64,000 nucleotides of DNA from Lichenihabitans psoromatis (GCF_004323635.1 NZ_CP036515.1:3349501-3413500), one strand, 5' to 3'. Positions 35,403-45,500 are shown, counted from the first letter of the stretch. Translations and numbers: made by a program. The notes: generated by a model not told the origin, from the letters alone.

Positions 35403-36344
35403 ATGTTGGATTGGGATGACTTGAGGTTCTTCCTTGCGATCGCCCGCGCCGGCAGCCTGTCGGCCGCCGCGAAGCGGTTGCATGTGGCCCAGTCGACGGT
35501 GGGGCGCCGCCTCGCATCGTTGGAATCCAGTCTCGGCGTCCGCCTCCTGAATCGGACTCCAGACGGATACGTTCCTACGCTAGCCGGGGACGACGTGCGC
35601 CATCAGGCGGAACGGGTTGAGGCGGAAGCGCATGCGCTGGAGCGGCAAGTGGTGGGACACGACCTGCGCATGGCGGGCCAGGTCCGTGTCACCTGCGCCG
35701 AGACGATCGCCAGTAACCTCGTCGCGCCCTGCCTCGGGACGTTGCACGAAACGCAGCCGGACATCCTGATTGAACTGATCCCGGACCCAAAGGATCTTAG
35801 CCTTGCGATGCGTGAGGCGGACATTTCCATCCGGCTCAGACCGCCCGTCCAGCACGATCTCGTGGTCCGCCGTATCGGCACGCTCGCCTACGGACTTTAC
35901 GCCAGTCCAGGGTATCTCGAGCGGAGTGGCGAATGTGACTACGATACCGGCTGCGCCGGGCACTGGCTGATCACCCAGCTCGAAGGGATCCAGGACGCAA
36001 CCCAGACGGACTGGCTCGCCGATCTTGCGCCCCGCGCGCGCATCGCCATCCAGACCAGCAGTCATGCCGCCGCTCTCGCGGCCGCAAAGCAGGGCGGAGG
36101 CCTCGCCAGCCTCGTCCGCTTCTGCGCGGACCAAGAGCCCGGGCTCGTTCGGCTGAGGAACCCGCCGCTACGCGCCCCGATACCCAGCACGGGCATCTGG
36201 CAGGTCGTGCATAAGGACAATCGCGACACCCCTCGGATCCGGTTCGCCCTCGACCACATCACGAAATGGGTCAGGAAACGCGGCGACGAACTCGATCCCG
36301 TGCAAGACCGGCTCGATCTTGCGCCGGCCTTAATGGCAGGTTGA
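35403..36344 (+). CDS. LysR-family transcriptional regulator
   Basis: A 313-residue LysR regulator. The winged helix at residues 1-60 is typical (DLRFFLAIARAGSLSAAAKRL, QSTVGRRLASLE). The effector-binding domain runs from about 90 to 290 (GQVRVTCAETIASNLVAP, ADISIRLRPP, ALAAAKQGGGLASL). ATG 35403 (MLDWDDL) is chosen because the HTH starts there; the open frame upstream is non-homologous. No divergent target gene is adjacent, so its target is unknown. A regulon motif lies upstream, which would place it as a secondary regulator. Confidence 0.87.
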   Translation: MLDWDDLRFFLAIARAGSLSAAAKRLHVAQSTVGRRLASLESSLGVRLLNRTPDGYVPTLAGDDVRHQAERVEAEAHALERQVVGHDLRMAGQVRVTCAETIASNLVAPCLGTLHETQPDILIELIPDPKDLSLAMREADISIRLRPPVQHDLVVRRIGTLAYGLYASPGYLERSGECDYDTGCAGHWLITQLEGIQDATQTDWLADLAPRARIAIQTSSHAAALAAAKQGGGLASLVRFCADQEPGLVRLRNPPLRAPIPSTGIWQVVHKDNRDTPRIRFALDHITKWVRKRGDELDPVQDRLDLAPALMAG

Positions 36345-37857
36345 ACGGGCGGAGGAGACCCTGACGGCGCCGATGGTGACGCAGGTGCGCGCGGGTTCCC
36401 GGCGAATGTGACCTCGGATGGCATGCTCCGTCGGACCCGGCCGGTGGTTTTTGTAGAACACACAGCGATCGCTAACCAAATGATATATGAGCAGCCGTTT
36501 GCGTAGTTCGCTCATTGTCTTCCTGGCGACGTAGATCCTTCACGGAAGCGGCGAGCGCCTCAATCTCGTTCTGCTGCACGATCGCCCTTCGGATCTTCGA
36601 GCTGTTCGATCGCAACGGACTGGCGTCCGAGGCTCAGGAACAAACGAAGGCAGCGGTCGTCCAGCCCAGGGCGGGTTCAACGGAAACGCTGAGCGGCGGC
36701 GTGAAGGCAACGTTCGCGCCGGCCGACTTGGCGATCTGGACGTGACAGTCTCACCCTCATTGGCCAAGCGCCACGGCCCCGGCGGCCGTGGCGCTTGGCG
36801 AGACCATGCAGGGTCTAGCCGGGCAGGTACTCGTGGACAGCCTGTCGCTTGGATTCGACACTGTGGATTCGGTGTTGACGCATGGACTGTCATTTAAAAA
36901 GTCCGACCTCCGGTTAAACGACGATCGCCAACCCATCCATCGTCAGGGGCCCGAATCCACTCGAGGGACAACGAAGGGCTGCTTTTACGCACTCATTTCT
37001 CCGGAGCATCCTGACCGAAAACGGCCAAGCTCGCGCATTCACGGTAAATCACGCTGCCAACAAGCAAACGTTCTGAATGTCTGGGTCGGGTCAGGTGTAG
37101 CCGTCCAGTTCCGGAATGCCGTTTACCGCAATGATCGGCCGCGCTGCAGATCACGGGCGAGTTCCTGCGCGTAGTCCGGGTGCCGCTGCGGTGGCGCTGA
37201 TCGCTGATGGGCAATCTCACAAGACATGGCCGCCCAAGGCACTTCGACGTAGGATGAGGCCAGCTGAGCGAGGCGGCGCGCAGTTTAGGCCTTTCCTATG
37301 CAGGTCTCCACCAGCACAGTCGCCGAGCGCGGAGTGCCGTAGGGCAACCCGACTATAGAGCCTTCCTGTATCTGGTCGCGGAAGCAGAGTTATATTGATG
37401 GGAATCGGCTATATGGGATTGTTGGCGCGCCGCCGACCTTGATGGGTTCGTCACCTATGTCGAATTGGCGCATGCCATCAGGCGGTGCGATCGGGCAGGG
37501 CGGGCTATCGCGGCCGCTGCCATGCTCGCCTGACACCCTTCGCGTAAAAAGCTCCCGTGAACCGACCCACGATAATCGCGCAATCCATCAAAAAGCGTGT
37601 TCATGCCATTCAGGCCGCGCTTAGTCGGCGGCTCGCAAGCTCCTGATCAATGACGACAAGACCGCCCACCTGATCCTCGACGCTGCGGCTGCTTTGCAAG
37701 CTGCAGACGAGGCGCGCCCAATGCGGTTTCAAGCGCATGTCGCCTTGAGTTCGAAGTCCGCTGTATCGGCTGGGAACACTCGTCACTTGGATCCATTGCC
37801 ACTTTTGTTTCACGGCAAATGTAAACGTTCTCTGGTTCATCCGTTCTACACAGGCAC
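36345..37857. other. Gene-poor, probably degraded region
   Basis: About 1.5 kb with no convincing intact gene. On the minus strand at about 36480-36750 a frame reads ANVAFTPPLSVSVEPALGW..., TGA, then SSKIRRAIVQQNEIEALAA. It has coding-like composition and one internal stop, so it may be a broken small gene. On the plus strand near 37400-37510 a short frame (FVTYVELAHAIRRCDRA) ends abruptly. Neither is recognised. The region looks like decayed accessory DNA next to the prophage. Confidence 0.35.
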
Positions 37858-38058
37858 TCAGGCCGCTATCGTGCAGGCTTTGGCTTCCTGCTCGATCAGC
37901 CATGCGGTCAGCGTCGTTCGTCGAGCGCAGGTCAGGCGGCCAACCTTAAATGTCGGGATCGTCCTTTTGTCGGAGAGGTGGCGCGCCTGGGGGACTTTGA
38001 GGCCGAGGTGATCCGCGATGGCAGGCATTCCGTAGAGGAGATCGGGGGTCTGTGACAT
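37858..38058 (-). CDS. Small helix-turn-helix DNA-binding protein (excisionase-like)
   Basis: A 66-residue protein reading MSQTPDLLYGMPAIADHLG, then HLSDKRTIPTFKVGR and LTAWLIEQEAKA. This is the winged-helix layout of MerR-type excisionase or AlpA-like phage proteins. AAGGAC precedes the start at fair spacing; ATG 38061 is an alternative. It sits just outside the truncated capsid gene and is probably a prophage accessory gene. Confidence 0.6.
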   Translation of the reverse strand: MSQTPDLLYGMPAIADHLGLKVPQARHLSDKRTIPTFKVGRLTCARRTTLTAWLIEQEAKACTIAA

Positions 38059-38164
38059 CATGATCGAAGAGTCCTTGTCGTGCTCATGTCGCGTCGAGTT
38101 GCGAGCAGGCTTTCTCAAGTAATTGATAACGCTTGCAAACGGTATCACGTGCTTTGGAAATGAT

Positions 38165-38197
38165 TTAGCCGCTTCAAGAGTTAATCGAAGCGGCTAA
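38165..38197. terminator. Perfect 11-bp inverted repeat at the prophage edge
   Basis: TTAGCCGCTTC and GAAGCGGCTAA flank an 11-base loop. The stem lies between the truncated capsid gene and the excisionase-like gene. It probably terminates the leftward phage operon; a T-containing tract follows on that strand but is imperfect. Confidence 0.5.
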
Positions 38198-38221
38198 GAC
38201 GTTGTTAAATAAAAGAAAATT

Positions 38222-38953
38222 TCATTTATCGGAAATGCGTCTACAATCCTCGGTCATGAACGTGATTTCGTCCGCGAAGGCCTCGTTGGCGATCGAGGTT
38301 AGCACGCTGGCGTCCTGCAGGATCTCGTCGGTGACATACATCGTCGACATCAGCTTCTTGAGGTCGAGCTCGACGAGGCGGAACTTGGGCTTGGACGAGG
38401 GAGCAGGCGCGCCCTCGCCGACCCAATAGGACTGCACGCCGCCCCAACGCGAGCCGGTGGCACGGCTCGACTCGTCCACGGCCGGGATCTTGATGCCATT
38501 GGCGCTGGTGCTGATGCTCAGCTTGCGGACACGGCTGAGGATATCGCCGGTCACATAGGACCGCTTGAAGATCTCGGTCGCGAAATCCGTCTGCACCAGG
38601 AAGCCGCCGGACGAGGCGTCGACCTCGCCGGCGCCCTGCGGCGCGCGGACGAGGCGCTGGTCGAAGGTGCGGAGCGAGGGGTTCGCGTAATTGACGCAGG
38701 CGATCAGTTGCTCGCCGAAGTTGCGGAAGCTCTTGCCATCGTTTTGGGTCTGGCCGGGTTCCTGGGAGGCTTCGCCGCCGAGCGGACGAGCGAGACCGGC
38801 CTGACGCTCCTGCGCCTTTTCGGTGCGCTCGATGGAGCGCTGCAGGGTATCGATTTCGGCCTCCTTGGCCGTATAGGCGGCTTCGTCGTTCGCCAAGCCG
38901 ACGAGTTCGTCGACCTTGACGCCGAGGGCGGCGCGCATCTCATGCAGTTTCAT
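38222..38953 (-). pseudogene. HK97-type major capsid protein, C-terminus lost
   Basis: The N-terminal scaffold-like delta domain (coiled coil, LQRSIERTEKAQERQ) and the start of the HK97 fold are present: VDASSGGFLVQTDFATEIFKR, ESSRATGSRWGGVQSYW, LDLKKLMSTMYVTDEILQD. Homology stops at FADEITFMTED. Six unrelated residues follow, then a stop, giving 243 residues where about 400 are expected. The deletion point is near 38255. Tail genes that should follow are missing. Confidence 0.85.
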
Positions 38954-39051
38954 AGCTGTCTCCGGGACATGGGTTTAGGCGCCGTGCCCCAGGGGGACGG
39001 CGGGACGTCCTGGCCGCGTGGGCCGAGGAGGTTCGGGGGATGTGAGAGCGG

Positions 39052-40221
39052 CTAGGCCGCTTCGCTGATGGGCAAGTTGGCGCGCCTCTGCAGCGCCTTG
39101 GCGCGGCGGAGCCGCAGCGCCGTCGCGCGCGTCTCGGCGTCGGCGGTCTCGGTTGTGGCCTCGGCCAGATCGTCGGTGTTCGTCTCAGCCGGATCGTCCG
39201 ACGCATTGGCGGCCGCGACCGCCGTGATCATGTCTTTGGCCTGACCGAGATGATCGAGCGCCTGGCGCAATGCATCCTCGTTGGCGGAGGACAGCGCCTT
39301 GCCGGCGCGCTGGACGGGGCTGCGCTGGTGGCGGGCTGTCATGCCGCGCATCAGGGCGATGCCGGCGGCACGGTCCTCAGTCTCGCCGGTGACGCTCGCG
39401 ATCAGCTCGGCGACTTCCTCGGACGTCATGTCGATGAGGATCTGCCCGGCGTCCTTCAGAAGACCGCCAAGACGACCGGGGATGTCGGAGCCGTCGCCTT
39501 CGTAGCTGGCCTCCCAGGTGACGCTGCTGGTCAGATAGGCGAGCCATTGGATCACGTCGGCCATGGCGGACACGTCGTAGAGGTCGCGCGTCAGCACGCG
39601 GCCGATGGCGCGGGTCTCGGTCCCAACGATCGCGGCCAGCTGGACGACGTCGACGCCGGCGGCGCGGGCCAGCGCCAGAGCATTCTTGTTGCTCGGGATG
39701 GCGACGATCGACAGCTCGAGCAGCTCCTGCCGCGTGAAGTCGACGCCGCCCTTGCGCGATTTCGACAGCGTCCAATCGATCGGATCGAACCCGACGCTGC
39801 AGGAATTGATCACGCCGGCCCGGACCATCTTGTAGACGGCCTCGGCCCGCGGGTTGATGTCGGCCGCCACGAAGGTCGCGTCGCCGAGCAGGCGGCTCTC
39901 CTCGACCCGGATGTTGTGGACGCGGCCGATGACGTTCTGCGGGTCGCTCGGGTTGTGACCGTAGAGCAGCACCGTGCCGGCGCCGCTGCGGTCGTAGACC
40001 CAGCCGTTCGGATCAAGCGTCGTGTTGTAGCTATCGACCGAGTTGTCCGAGAGCACGAAGGTGACGGTGCGCGTGTCCTCGGCCGTGTCGGTGCTGGCCT
40101 CGACGCCGGCGAAACGCACCATGGTGTGCAGCGGACCGCGCTTGGCGGTGCCGAGGAGAGCGGCCGTGCGGAAGGCCGCGAGATCCTCGACCGGTTCGGC
40201 CGCGCTCGATCGATGGAACAT
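39052..40221 (-). CDS. HK97-type prohead protease
   Basis: A 389-residue phage maturation protease. The N-terminal domain has TVTFVLSDNSVDSYNTTLD, VLLYGHNPSDPQNVIGRVHN (catalytic-His region) and VINSCSVGFDPIDW (catalytic-Ser region), then ELLELSIVAIPSNKNAL. An unusually long Ala/Glu-rich C-terminal helical tail follows, which may be a fused scaffold. The start is ATG 40221 with AAAGGA upstream. The order terminase, portal, protease, capsid is that of HK97-like phages and gene transfer agents. Confidence 0.85.
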   Translation of the reverse strand: MFHRSSAAEPVEDLAAFRTAALLGTAKRGPLHTMVRFAGVEASTDTAEDTRTVTFVLSDNSVDSYNTTLDPNGWVYDRSGAGTVLLYGHNPSDPQNVIGRVHNIRVEESRLLGDATFVAADINPRAEAVYKMVRAGVINSCSVGFDPIDWTLSKSRKGGVDFTRQELLELSIVAIPSNKNALALARAAGVDVVQLAAIVGTETRAIGRVLTRDLYDVSAMADVIQWLAYLTSSVTWEASYEGDGSDIPGRLGGLLKDAGQILIDMTSEEVAELIASVTGETEDRAAGIALMRGMTARHQRSPVQRAGKALSSANEDALRQALDHLGQAKDMITAVAAANASDDPAETNTDDLAEATTETADAETRATALRLRRAKALQRRANLPISEAA

Positions 40222-40234
40222 GCTGGAGGATCCT

Positions 40235-41521
40235 TTAGGCGGCGGAGGCGTCGGCAGCGGGCCGGCCCGCATCATCGGGCGCGGTACCGGTCGACTGACT
40301 GCCTGCAGCGGCCATGTTCTGGGGTTGCTGGAGCTTGTCGCCACCCTCCATCGGGTCGCGTCCGTCGTCGATCCGCGCCTCGTTCGGTGTCATGAACATC
40401 GACATGATGCCGGTGCGATAAGCGTTGTAGCGGGCCGCCACGTCGCCCCGCGTGATCTCGCGATAGTCGAAGTCGATGAACAGGCCCTGGCGCTTCAGGC
40501 CGAACTGCGACGACAGTTTCGACCGCCACCGGTTGGTGTAGCCCGACAGCGTGTAGTTCACATATTCCTGGCCCTGCTGGCCGATGTTGTTGTTGGTCGA
40601 CCGCGACAGCTCGCCCACCATGTGGGGCGGCACGCGGAAGATGCGGCAGACCTCCTGCAGCTGGAAGGCTCGAGCCGCAATGAACTCCATGTCGAGCGAC
40701 GATAGCGACATGGCCTGCCACTTCAGGCCCTGCTCGAGCACCGGGATGCTGCCGGTGTTGGCGAGGCCGGCATGCTTCTTCTTCCAATCCTCCGACATCC
40801 GTTGGGCGCCCTCGGGCGTGAGGGTCTTGTCGGTCGTGAGCAGGCCGCTCGGCCGCGCACTATTGCCCATCCACCGTGCCGCCAGTTGCTCCTGGGCGAG
40901 GCTGAGGCCGATCGCTTCCCGGGCGAGACTGATGCGCGCCGCGCCGAGCAGGCCGTTCAGCGAGAAGCCGCGCAGGTGGATCATGTCCTCGGCCGGGACC
41001 AAGGTCGGGAAGCGGGCCGCCATCGCCATCTCGTGCATGCCGGAAGCGGAGAGCCGGTAGAATAAACCGCCGTCCGGCGTTTCCCAAAGGGCAACACGAT
41101 CCGGATTCCAGGGCACCAGCTGGGAAGGCACGCCGCGCCGATCGCGCAGGATGGCCGCGTAACCGTTGCCGCGCATCATCAGGCCGCCGGTCAGCTGCTC
41201 GCGGAACTCCATGCCGGACTGCCACTCGTTCGGCTCGTCGAGCAGGGTATGCAGGAAGTGGTCTTTCGCCACCTCGCGGCCGCCGTCCTCGCGCTGCCGG
41301 TAGATCTCCGGCGTCAGCTTGCCGACATCCTCCGAGATCATGGTGACGCAAGCCAGCACCGCCGCGGCGTTGAGCGCCGTGTGCTGGTTGACCGGGATCC
41401 CGGTCTGCGAGGCCGACACGATCCCGAGCGCGTCCGCGAACTGCTCCTCGGCAGGGTCGCCATAGCCGCGCCGCCCGGCGGCGGTGCGATCCCGCCCGAA
41501 CAGGCGCGTCATCCAACTCAT
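40235..41521 (-). CDS. HK97-type phage portal protein
   Basis: A 428-residue portal subunit. Family sequence includes ALNAAAVLACVTMISEDVGKL, HTLLDEPNEWQSGMEFRE, GGLMMRGNGYAAILRD, SLSSLDMEFIAARAFQLQEVCRIF split over about residues 265-288, and VPPHMVGELSRSTNNNIGQQ. The C-terminus has NAYRTGIMSMFMTPNEAR. It forms the dodecameric ring through which DNA enters the head. It appears full length, with 13 bases to the protease gene. Confidence 0.88.
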   Translation of the reverse strand: MSWMTRLFGRDRTAAGRRGYGDPAEEQFADALGIVSASQTGIPVNQHTALNAAAVLACVTMISEDVGKLTPEIYRQREDGGREVAKDHFLHTLLDEPNEWQSGMEFREQLTGGLMMRGNGYAAILRDRRGVPSQLVPWNPDRVALWETPDGGLFYRLSASGMHEMAMAARFPTLVPAEDMIHLRGFSLNGLLGAARISLAREAIGLSLAQEQLAARWMGNSARPSGLLTTDKTLTPEGAQRMSEDWKKKHAGLANTGSIPVLEQGLKWQAMSLSSLDMEFIAARAFQLQEVCRIFRVPPHMVGELSRSTNNNIGQQGQEYVNYTLSGYTNRWRSKLSSQFGLKRQGLFIDFDYREITRGDVAARYNAYRTGIMSMFMTPNEARIDDGRDPMEGGDKLQQPQNMAAAGSQSTGTAPDDAGRPAADASAA

Positions 41522-41531
41522 GCCGGATCCT

Positions 41532-42833
41532 TCAAAAATACGTCAGGCCGCGCTCGACCGTGTAGACGGAGCCTTTCGGCTCGGGGTTGGCCGCCATCAG
41601 CGAGGTGGCGTTAAACGCCGACATCAGCGGATCGATCTTGCCGGTGCCGCTCACCTGCTTGGTGATCAGCACCGCATTGCCGCGCAGCTCGACCCGCGCG
41701 TTGCTGACGCACCAGGTCATTAGCGGCTGTCCCGGATGGGAGCAGGCCTGGTCCGAGAGCTTCACCTCGAGCGTCTTGATGGCGCCGGTGAGCTTGTAGC
41801 CCTGACTGACGGCGAACACCTGCTCGGTGTCGTCCGAGATGCCCCGCACCGAGAGCTCGTCGACGATGAGGCCGACGCCGGCCGGATCGAGGCCGACCGA
41901 GGCCAGCAGTCCGGCATCGTTGCATTGCACGACGCGGTCGACGAGCGCGGCATAAGCCGTGCCCATGTCGTCGACGATGGAGAGGTCTCCATCCCGCTCG
42001 AAGTCGAGGAAGTTGGACGCCTCGCTTTTCCGCCGCTCGAGGACGTTGCGATGCATCCAGGCGTGGATCCACAAGCGCCACTCGCGAGTGACCTTGTCGC
42101 GGCCGATGACCGCCAGGCCGAGCAGATCGTCGAGGCCGCCGCCGTCGATGCCGACCGTGATCACGTCCGACAGCGTCAGGATGTTTTCGAAGGTCATGCT
42201 CGGATCGGCGCGCTTCTCCCAATGCTCGGCCCCGGGCCAGCGGTCGGAGCCGAGCGCCATGCCGATCTCGACGTTGAGATGCTGGCTGGCCCAGCGCCGC
42301 AGCTCCTCCTCGCCGGCGAGCTTGGCCGTGTCGAAATCCTCGACCAGGCGGTCGACCGTGATGGACCGCCCGTCATTTGGGGTGACCATGTGCCAGAAGG
42401 CTTTGCTCTCCCACGGGTAGGGCTTGTCGGGTTCCTTCTTGGCCCGGCCGATCGCGTCGGGAAACTCGTAGAGGACCGGCAGCATCTTGCCGCCCGCCGT
42501 GCCGTTGCGGATGGCCCGCGCCTTGGCGAGCTCGGCCTTGAACACCCCGCGCGGCGGCCGTTCCGACTGGGTGGTCGTGATGGCGAAGAAGGCCTCCGGC
42601 TGCGAGACGATGCCGCCGCGGATCTGCCCCATGACGCGATCGGCGTCGGAGGATTCGGCGATGACGTGCAGCTCGTCGACCATGACGCCGGCCGGCTTCA
42701 CGCCGGTCATCACCTTCGGGTTGAAGCTCTTGATCTGCAGCGTGGCGCCGGTCGGGTTGAACGTGACCTTCTTCTTGTGCGCCTGGATGTGAAAGCGGCC
42801 CTTGGACGACAGGAAGGGGTCGACCTCGATCAT
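41532..42833 (-). pseudogene. Phage terminase large subunit, N-terminal ATPase part lost
   Basis: 433 residues with the later ATPase and nuclease parts of a TerL: LQIKSFNPKVMTGVKPAGVMVDELHVIAES (Walker B region, about 32-62), AITTTQSERPP, WASQHLNVEIG, and the nuclease acidic sites VGIDGGG and LVDRVVQCNDAG. The first ~130 residues with Walker A are missing. The reading frame continues directly back (HLTG) to the integrase stop codon, showing the truncation point is the integrase junction. Confidence 0.82.
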
Positions 42834-42845
42834 GCCGGTCAGATG

Positions 42846-44063
42846 CTAAACGGTCGCTAAATCAATGGTTTGCTGGCCATTGTTGCGCCCTTGTTGCGTC
42901 GCGAGCGGCATCAGCTGCGCGGCCATGCTCTGAATGATCTCATGGTGCCGCCCGCCACCAACGATCGGGTGTGCGTAGATCTGTAAAGTCGTGTCGAACT
43001 TCTTGTGTCCGAGAAGCGAAGCCACGTCCGGCATGGGCATGCCTGTGCTGATCATGAACGATGCGGCGAAGTGGCGAAGCGCATGGAAATGCGGCCACCC
43101 GTCCTTGCCGTTGTAGCCAGCGCGAACCAGCAACGGCTTCCAGTGTCCGGCATGAAAGCAAATCGAATGCATGCTGCCGCCGCGTTCCGATTGAAACAGA
43201 AGCTCGCGGTCATTGACCTTGTAGAACAGTGTCACCCACTCCCGCAGCATCGTACGGATATGCTCCGGCATCGGAACGTCCCGCAATCCGGAAATTGTCT
43301 TGGGAGATTTTAGGTCGTCAAACTTGGTCAGCCTATGTCGGACGTGAATAATGCCAAGCTCAAGGTCGACGTTGCACAAGGTCAGACCTGCGATCTCGCC
43401 GTGGCGCAGGCCACAGCAGCCTGCGAGGTTAACGAAAAGGCGCGCGAGAAGATGACATGCGGGTTTGTAGACTCGATCCGTCGACTCGGCGGTTTTGAGC
43501 AGATGCAGAATCTCACCTTTGGAGAAGGTTCGAATAGGATCGATCGGCGGTCGACCGATCTCCGCCAGAAACTCGGCAATGACCTTCTTGCGGATCAATT
43601 TGCGCCTGAAGGCGAAGGACTCGACCTGCTGCAACGTCCGCATACGGTGGGTCATGGTTGATGGGCTGTAGCGCTTCACCTTAGCCAGCCACTCATACCA
43701 AGCTTCGATATCCTTGAACGTCAGGTCCGTGATGAGTCGACCTCCGAGGCGCGGTACGATGGACTGGTCGACGATCATGGTAAGATTTTGGTGACACCCC
43801 TTGCCAATTTTGCCGTCCCGCAACCGGCCTTCCGAATAACGCAGGAATAGCTCGCAGATCTCCGACATGCGCAGCGCCACGGATCGTGGCGTATGTGTTC
43901 CGGCTTCGACCTCGGTCTCGGCGTGCGTGCGGAATTTGTCGGCTTCCTTCTTCCGTTCGAACGTTCTCATGCGGCGCTTGCCGGCTTCGTCGACATAACG
44001 GACCACCCAGGCGAATTTACTCTCTCCGTTGTGGGTCCACTCGCGTTTAGCGACGCTCGCCAT
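42846..44063 (-). CDS. Tyrosine recombinase (phage integrase)
   Basis: A 405-residue site-specific recombinase. It has an N-terminal arm-type domain, a SAM-like core-binding domain (about 90-190), and the catalytic domain with Arg in CGLRHGEIAGL, Lys in the KSPKT region, HALRHFAAS (H-x-x-R), LGHKKFDTTLQIYAH (His and nucleophile Tyr). All catalytic residues are present. The ATG at 44063 (MASVAKREW) is the natural start. It is 12 bp from, and in the same frame as, the truncated terminase, an unnatural neighbour for HK97 phages. Confidence 0.9.
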   Translation of the reverse strand: MASVAKREWTHNGESKFAWVVRYVDEAGKRRMRTFERKKEADKFRTHAETEVEAGTHTPRSVALRMSEICELFLRYSEGRLRDGKIGKGCHQNLTMIVDQSIVPRLGGRLITDLTFKDIEAWYEWLAKVKRYSPSTMTHRMRTLQQVESFAFRRKLIRKKVIAEFLAEIGRPPIDPIRTFSKGEILHLLKTAESTDRVYKPACHLLARLFVNLAGCCGLRHGEIAGLTLCNVDLELGIIHVRHRLTKFDDLKSPKTISGLRDVPMPEHIRTMLREWVTLFYKVNDRELLFQSERGGSMHSICFHAGHWKPLLVRAGYNGKDGWPHFHALRHFAASFMISTGMPMPDVASLLGHKKFDTTLQIYAHPIVGGGRHHEIIQSMAAQLMPLATQQGRNNGQQTIDLATV

Positions 44064-45108
44064 CGGTGGCCTCCGATTGATGAAGAGGTTCGGCGAAATG
44101 GAGCCTGCCAAGTCGCGGGGGAGGGGACGCGACGAGCGGTGGGGCCGCCTCGCGGATATCGATCTGGATTGGATGTGCGATCATCATTAAGTTGCCTGTT
44201 GATTGGCTTTTGGCCGCTATCGCCAGCGATCGGTTCTGGCCCCGGGAGGGTGACAACCAAGTCGAAGAAAGCGCACCCGCGCGCGTTGCTCTTTCAGGCT
44301 GCAAGACGCCCGACTGCTCAAGAAGACTGCTCGCTGGCACCGCACAGGCGCGCGTCGGTTGTCGGCGGATTGGTCTCGCTAGAGACAACCCGACGCTCTC
44401 TGACGTGCCGTCGACGATGGACGAGTGTCATCGGGAGTTGTCCCCTCCGTCCGGAATCTTGGACGTGTATCCGGGGTCTGGCAAGTTGTTCTCGGTCTCA
44501 CCACACACTATTCGTGAGGTGAAGTCGAAGGTCCTCAAAGGTAAGCGCATCGGCATAGGCTATATGGGTGAGGCAGGTCCATGGTTAAGGCCTCGTTTTC
44601 AAGAGCACTCGACGACCACGACGCAGTGCGGTGCTTCGAGTGACTTCGACGTGTCTGGAACCTCAGGCTTGATAATCGTTGGCCCCGATGTCTGGAGATG
44701 GGCTCTGTCGGAATGCATTCCGTTCCGATCGAGGGCTGCCCATGGTTTGCCGATGACGCTCCAAGATGCCCAGATAAAAGGCTAACCTATTGTAAACATT
44801 GATCCGTTTGAATTATTTGAATTCCACTCTATTCAAACGGGCAGGGCCAAAATCTTAACCCATTGTAGTGATTGACGTTTTTGATTTCGCGGCACCGCTA
44901 TCTGCCCCTTTGAATAGCGCGTTTTTCAAAAACCCAGAAAATCTCCGCGTGAGACTACGTCCGGTTCCAGCCCCCCTTGACCGGTCGGGATCGAAACCCC
45001 CCACCCCCCGGCCAGGCCCCGACGCCTGACGCGGAGGGCCGGGCAGGGGCATCGGAGGGTCAGGACAGGCGATGGGGGCCAGAGAACCGTAGGACAGCCA
45101 GCGGGCTT
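44064..45108. other. Prophage-associated non-coding region
   Basis: No confident gene. A plus-strand frame at about 44400-44640 reads coding-like sequence (VYPGSGKLFSVSPHTIRE, then GYMGEAGPWLRPRF) but has no recognised relative. The sharp AT-rich dip at 44770-44880 contains the repeats annotated separately. Confidence 0.35.
44783..44875. repeat. Direct-repeat and palindrome cluster beside the integrase (possible att or binding site)
   Basis: Two 20-bp direct repeats at 44783-44802 and 44856-44875 share 16 of 20 bases (TAACCyATTGTAnnnATTGA). They flank a perfect 10-bp inverted repeat, CCGTTTGAAT at 44804-44813 and ATTCAAACGG at 44831-44840. The block is AT-rich in a GC-rich setting and lies about 720 bp from the integrase start. 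Arm-type integrase sites, an attachment site or a replication/partition site are possible. Confidence 0.5.
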
Positions 45109-45438
45109 CTATGATGCTTTGAATCGAGAGAAGCGGCCACCGCCGCGACGGGTGCCGTCTGGCCCTTCCTTGACCTGGTTGTCATGGGCCCGGCAGAGGA
45201 AGCGGAGGTTCGAGGCCTCGTCCGACCCGCCGTTGCGCGGGCTGACGATGTGGTCGACGACGACGCCGCGAGCCATGCAGCCGGGCGCTCCACATTGGTG
45301 ACTGTCGCCGGCGAAGATGACTTGCCGCAGGACCTTCCAGTCCGACGTCCGGTACCGCGGATCCGCCGTCTTGAGCGGCAGCTTGGCGATGGAGAGGTCA
45401 GCCGCTTTCAAGCGCGACGGCACCGTGCGAAGCGCCAT
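45109..45438 (-). CDS. HNH endonuclease (phage type)
   Basis: A 109-residue HNH nuclease with two zinc-binding CxxC-like pairs (HQCGAPGC ... FLCRAH) and the active-site pattern VVVDHIVSPRNGGSDEASNL. Such small HNH proteins sit next to terminase genes in HK97-type phages and assist packaging. The start has GAGAGA upstream. A copy of the GGGAATGT repeat lies about 17 bp upstream of the start. Confidence 0.82.
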   Translation of the reverse strand: MALRTVPSRLKAADLSIAKLPLKTADPRYRTSDWKVLRQVIFAGDSHQCGAPGCMARGVVVDHIVSPRNGGSDEASNLRFLCRAHDNQVKEGPDGTRRGGGRFSRFKAS

Positions 45439-45454
45439 CGGCCAATCTCTCGTT

Positions 45455-45490
45455 TACTTCCGGGAATGTTCCTTATCGGAAGGAATCCGC
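45455..45490 (+). repeat. Dispersed repeat B copy 1
   Basis: Core CCGGGAATGTTCCTTATCGG, then AAGGAATC. It lies between the two HNH genes. Confidence 0.5.
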
Positions 45491-45500
45491 CTTTTCAAAG

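Noticed and set aside
44192..44785. 197-codon plus-strand frame beside the integrase
   Set aside because: Only a central part looks coding-like, no family is recognised, and it ends in the AT-rich repeat block; kept as a note, not a gene.
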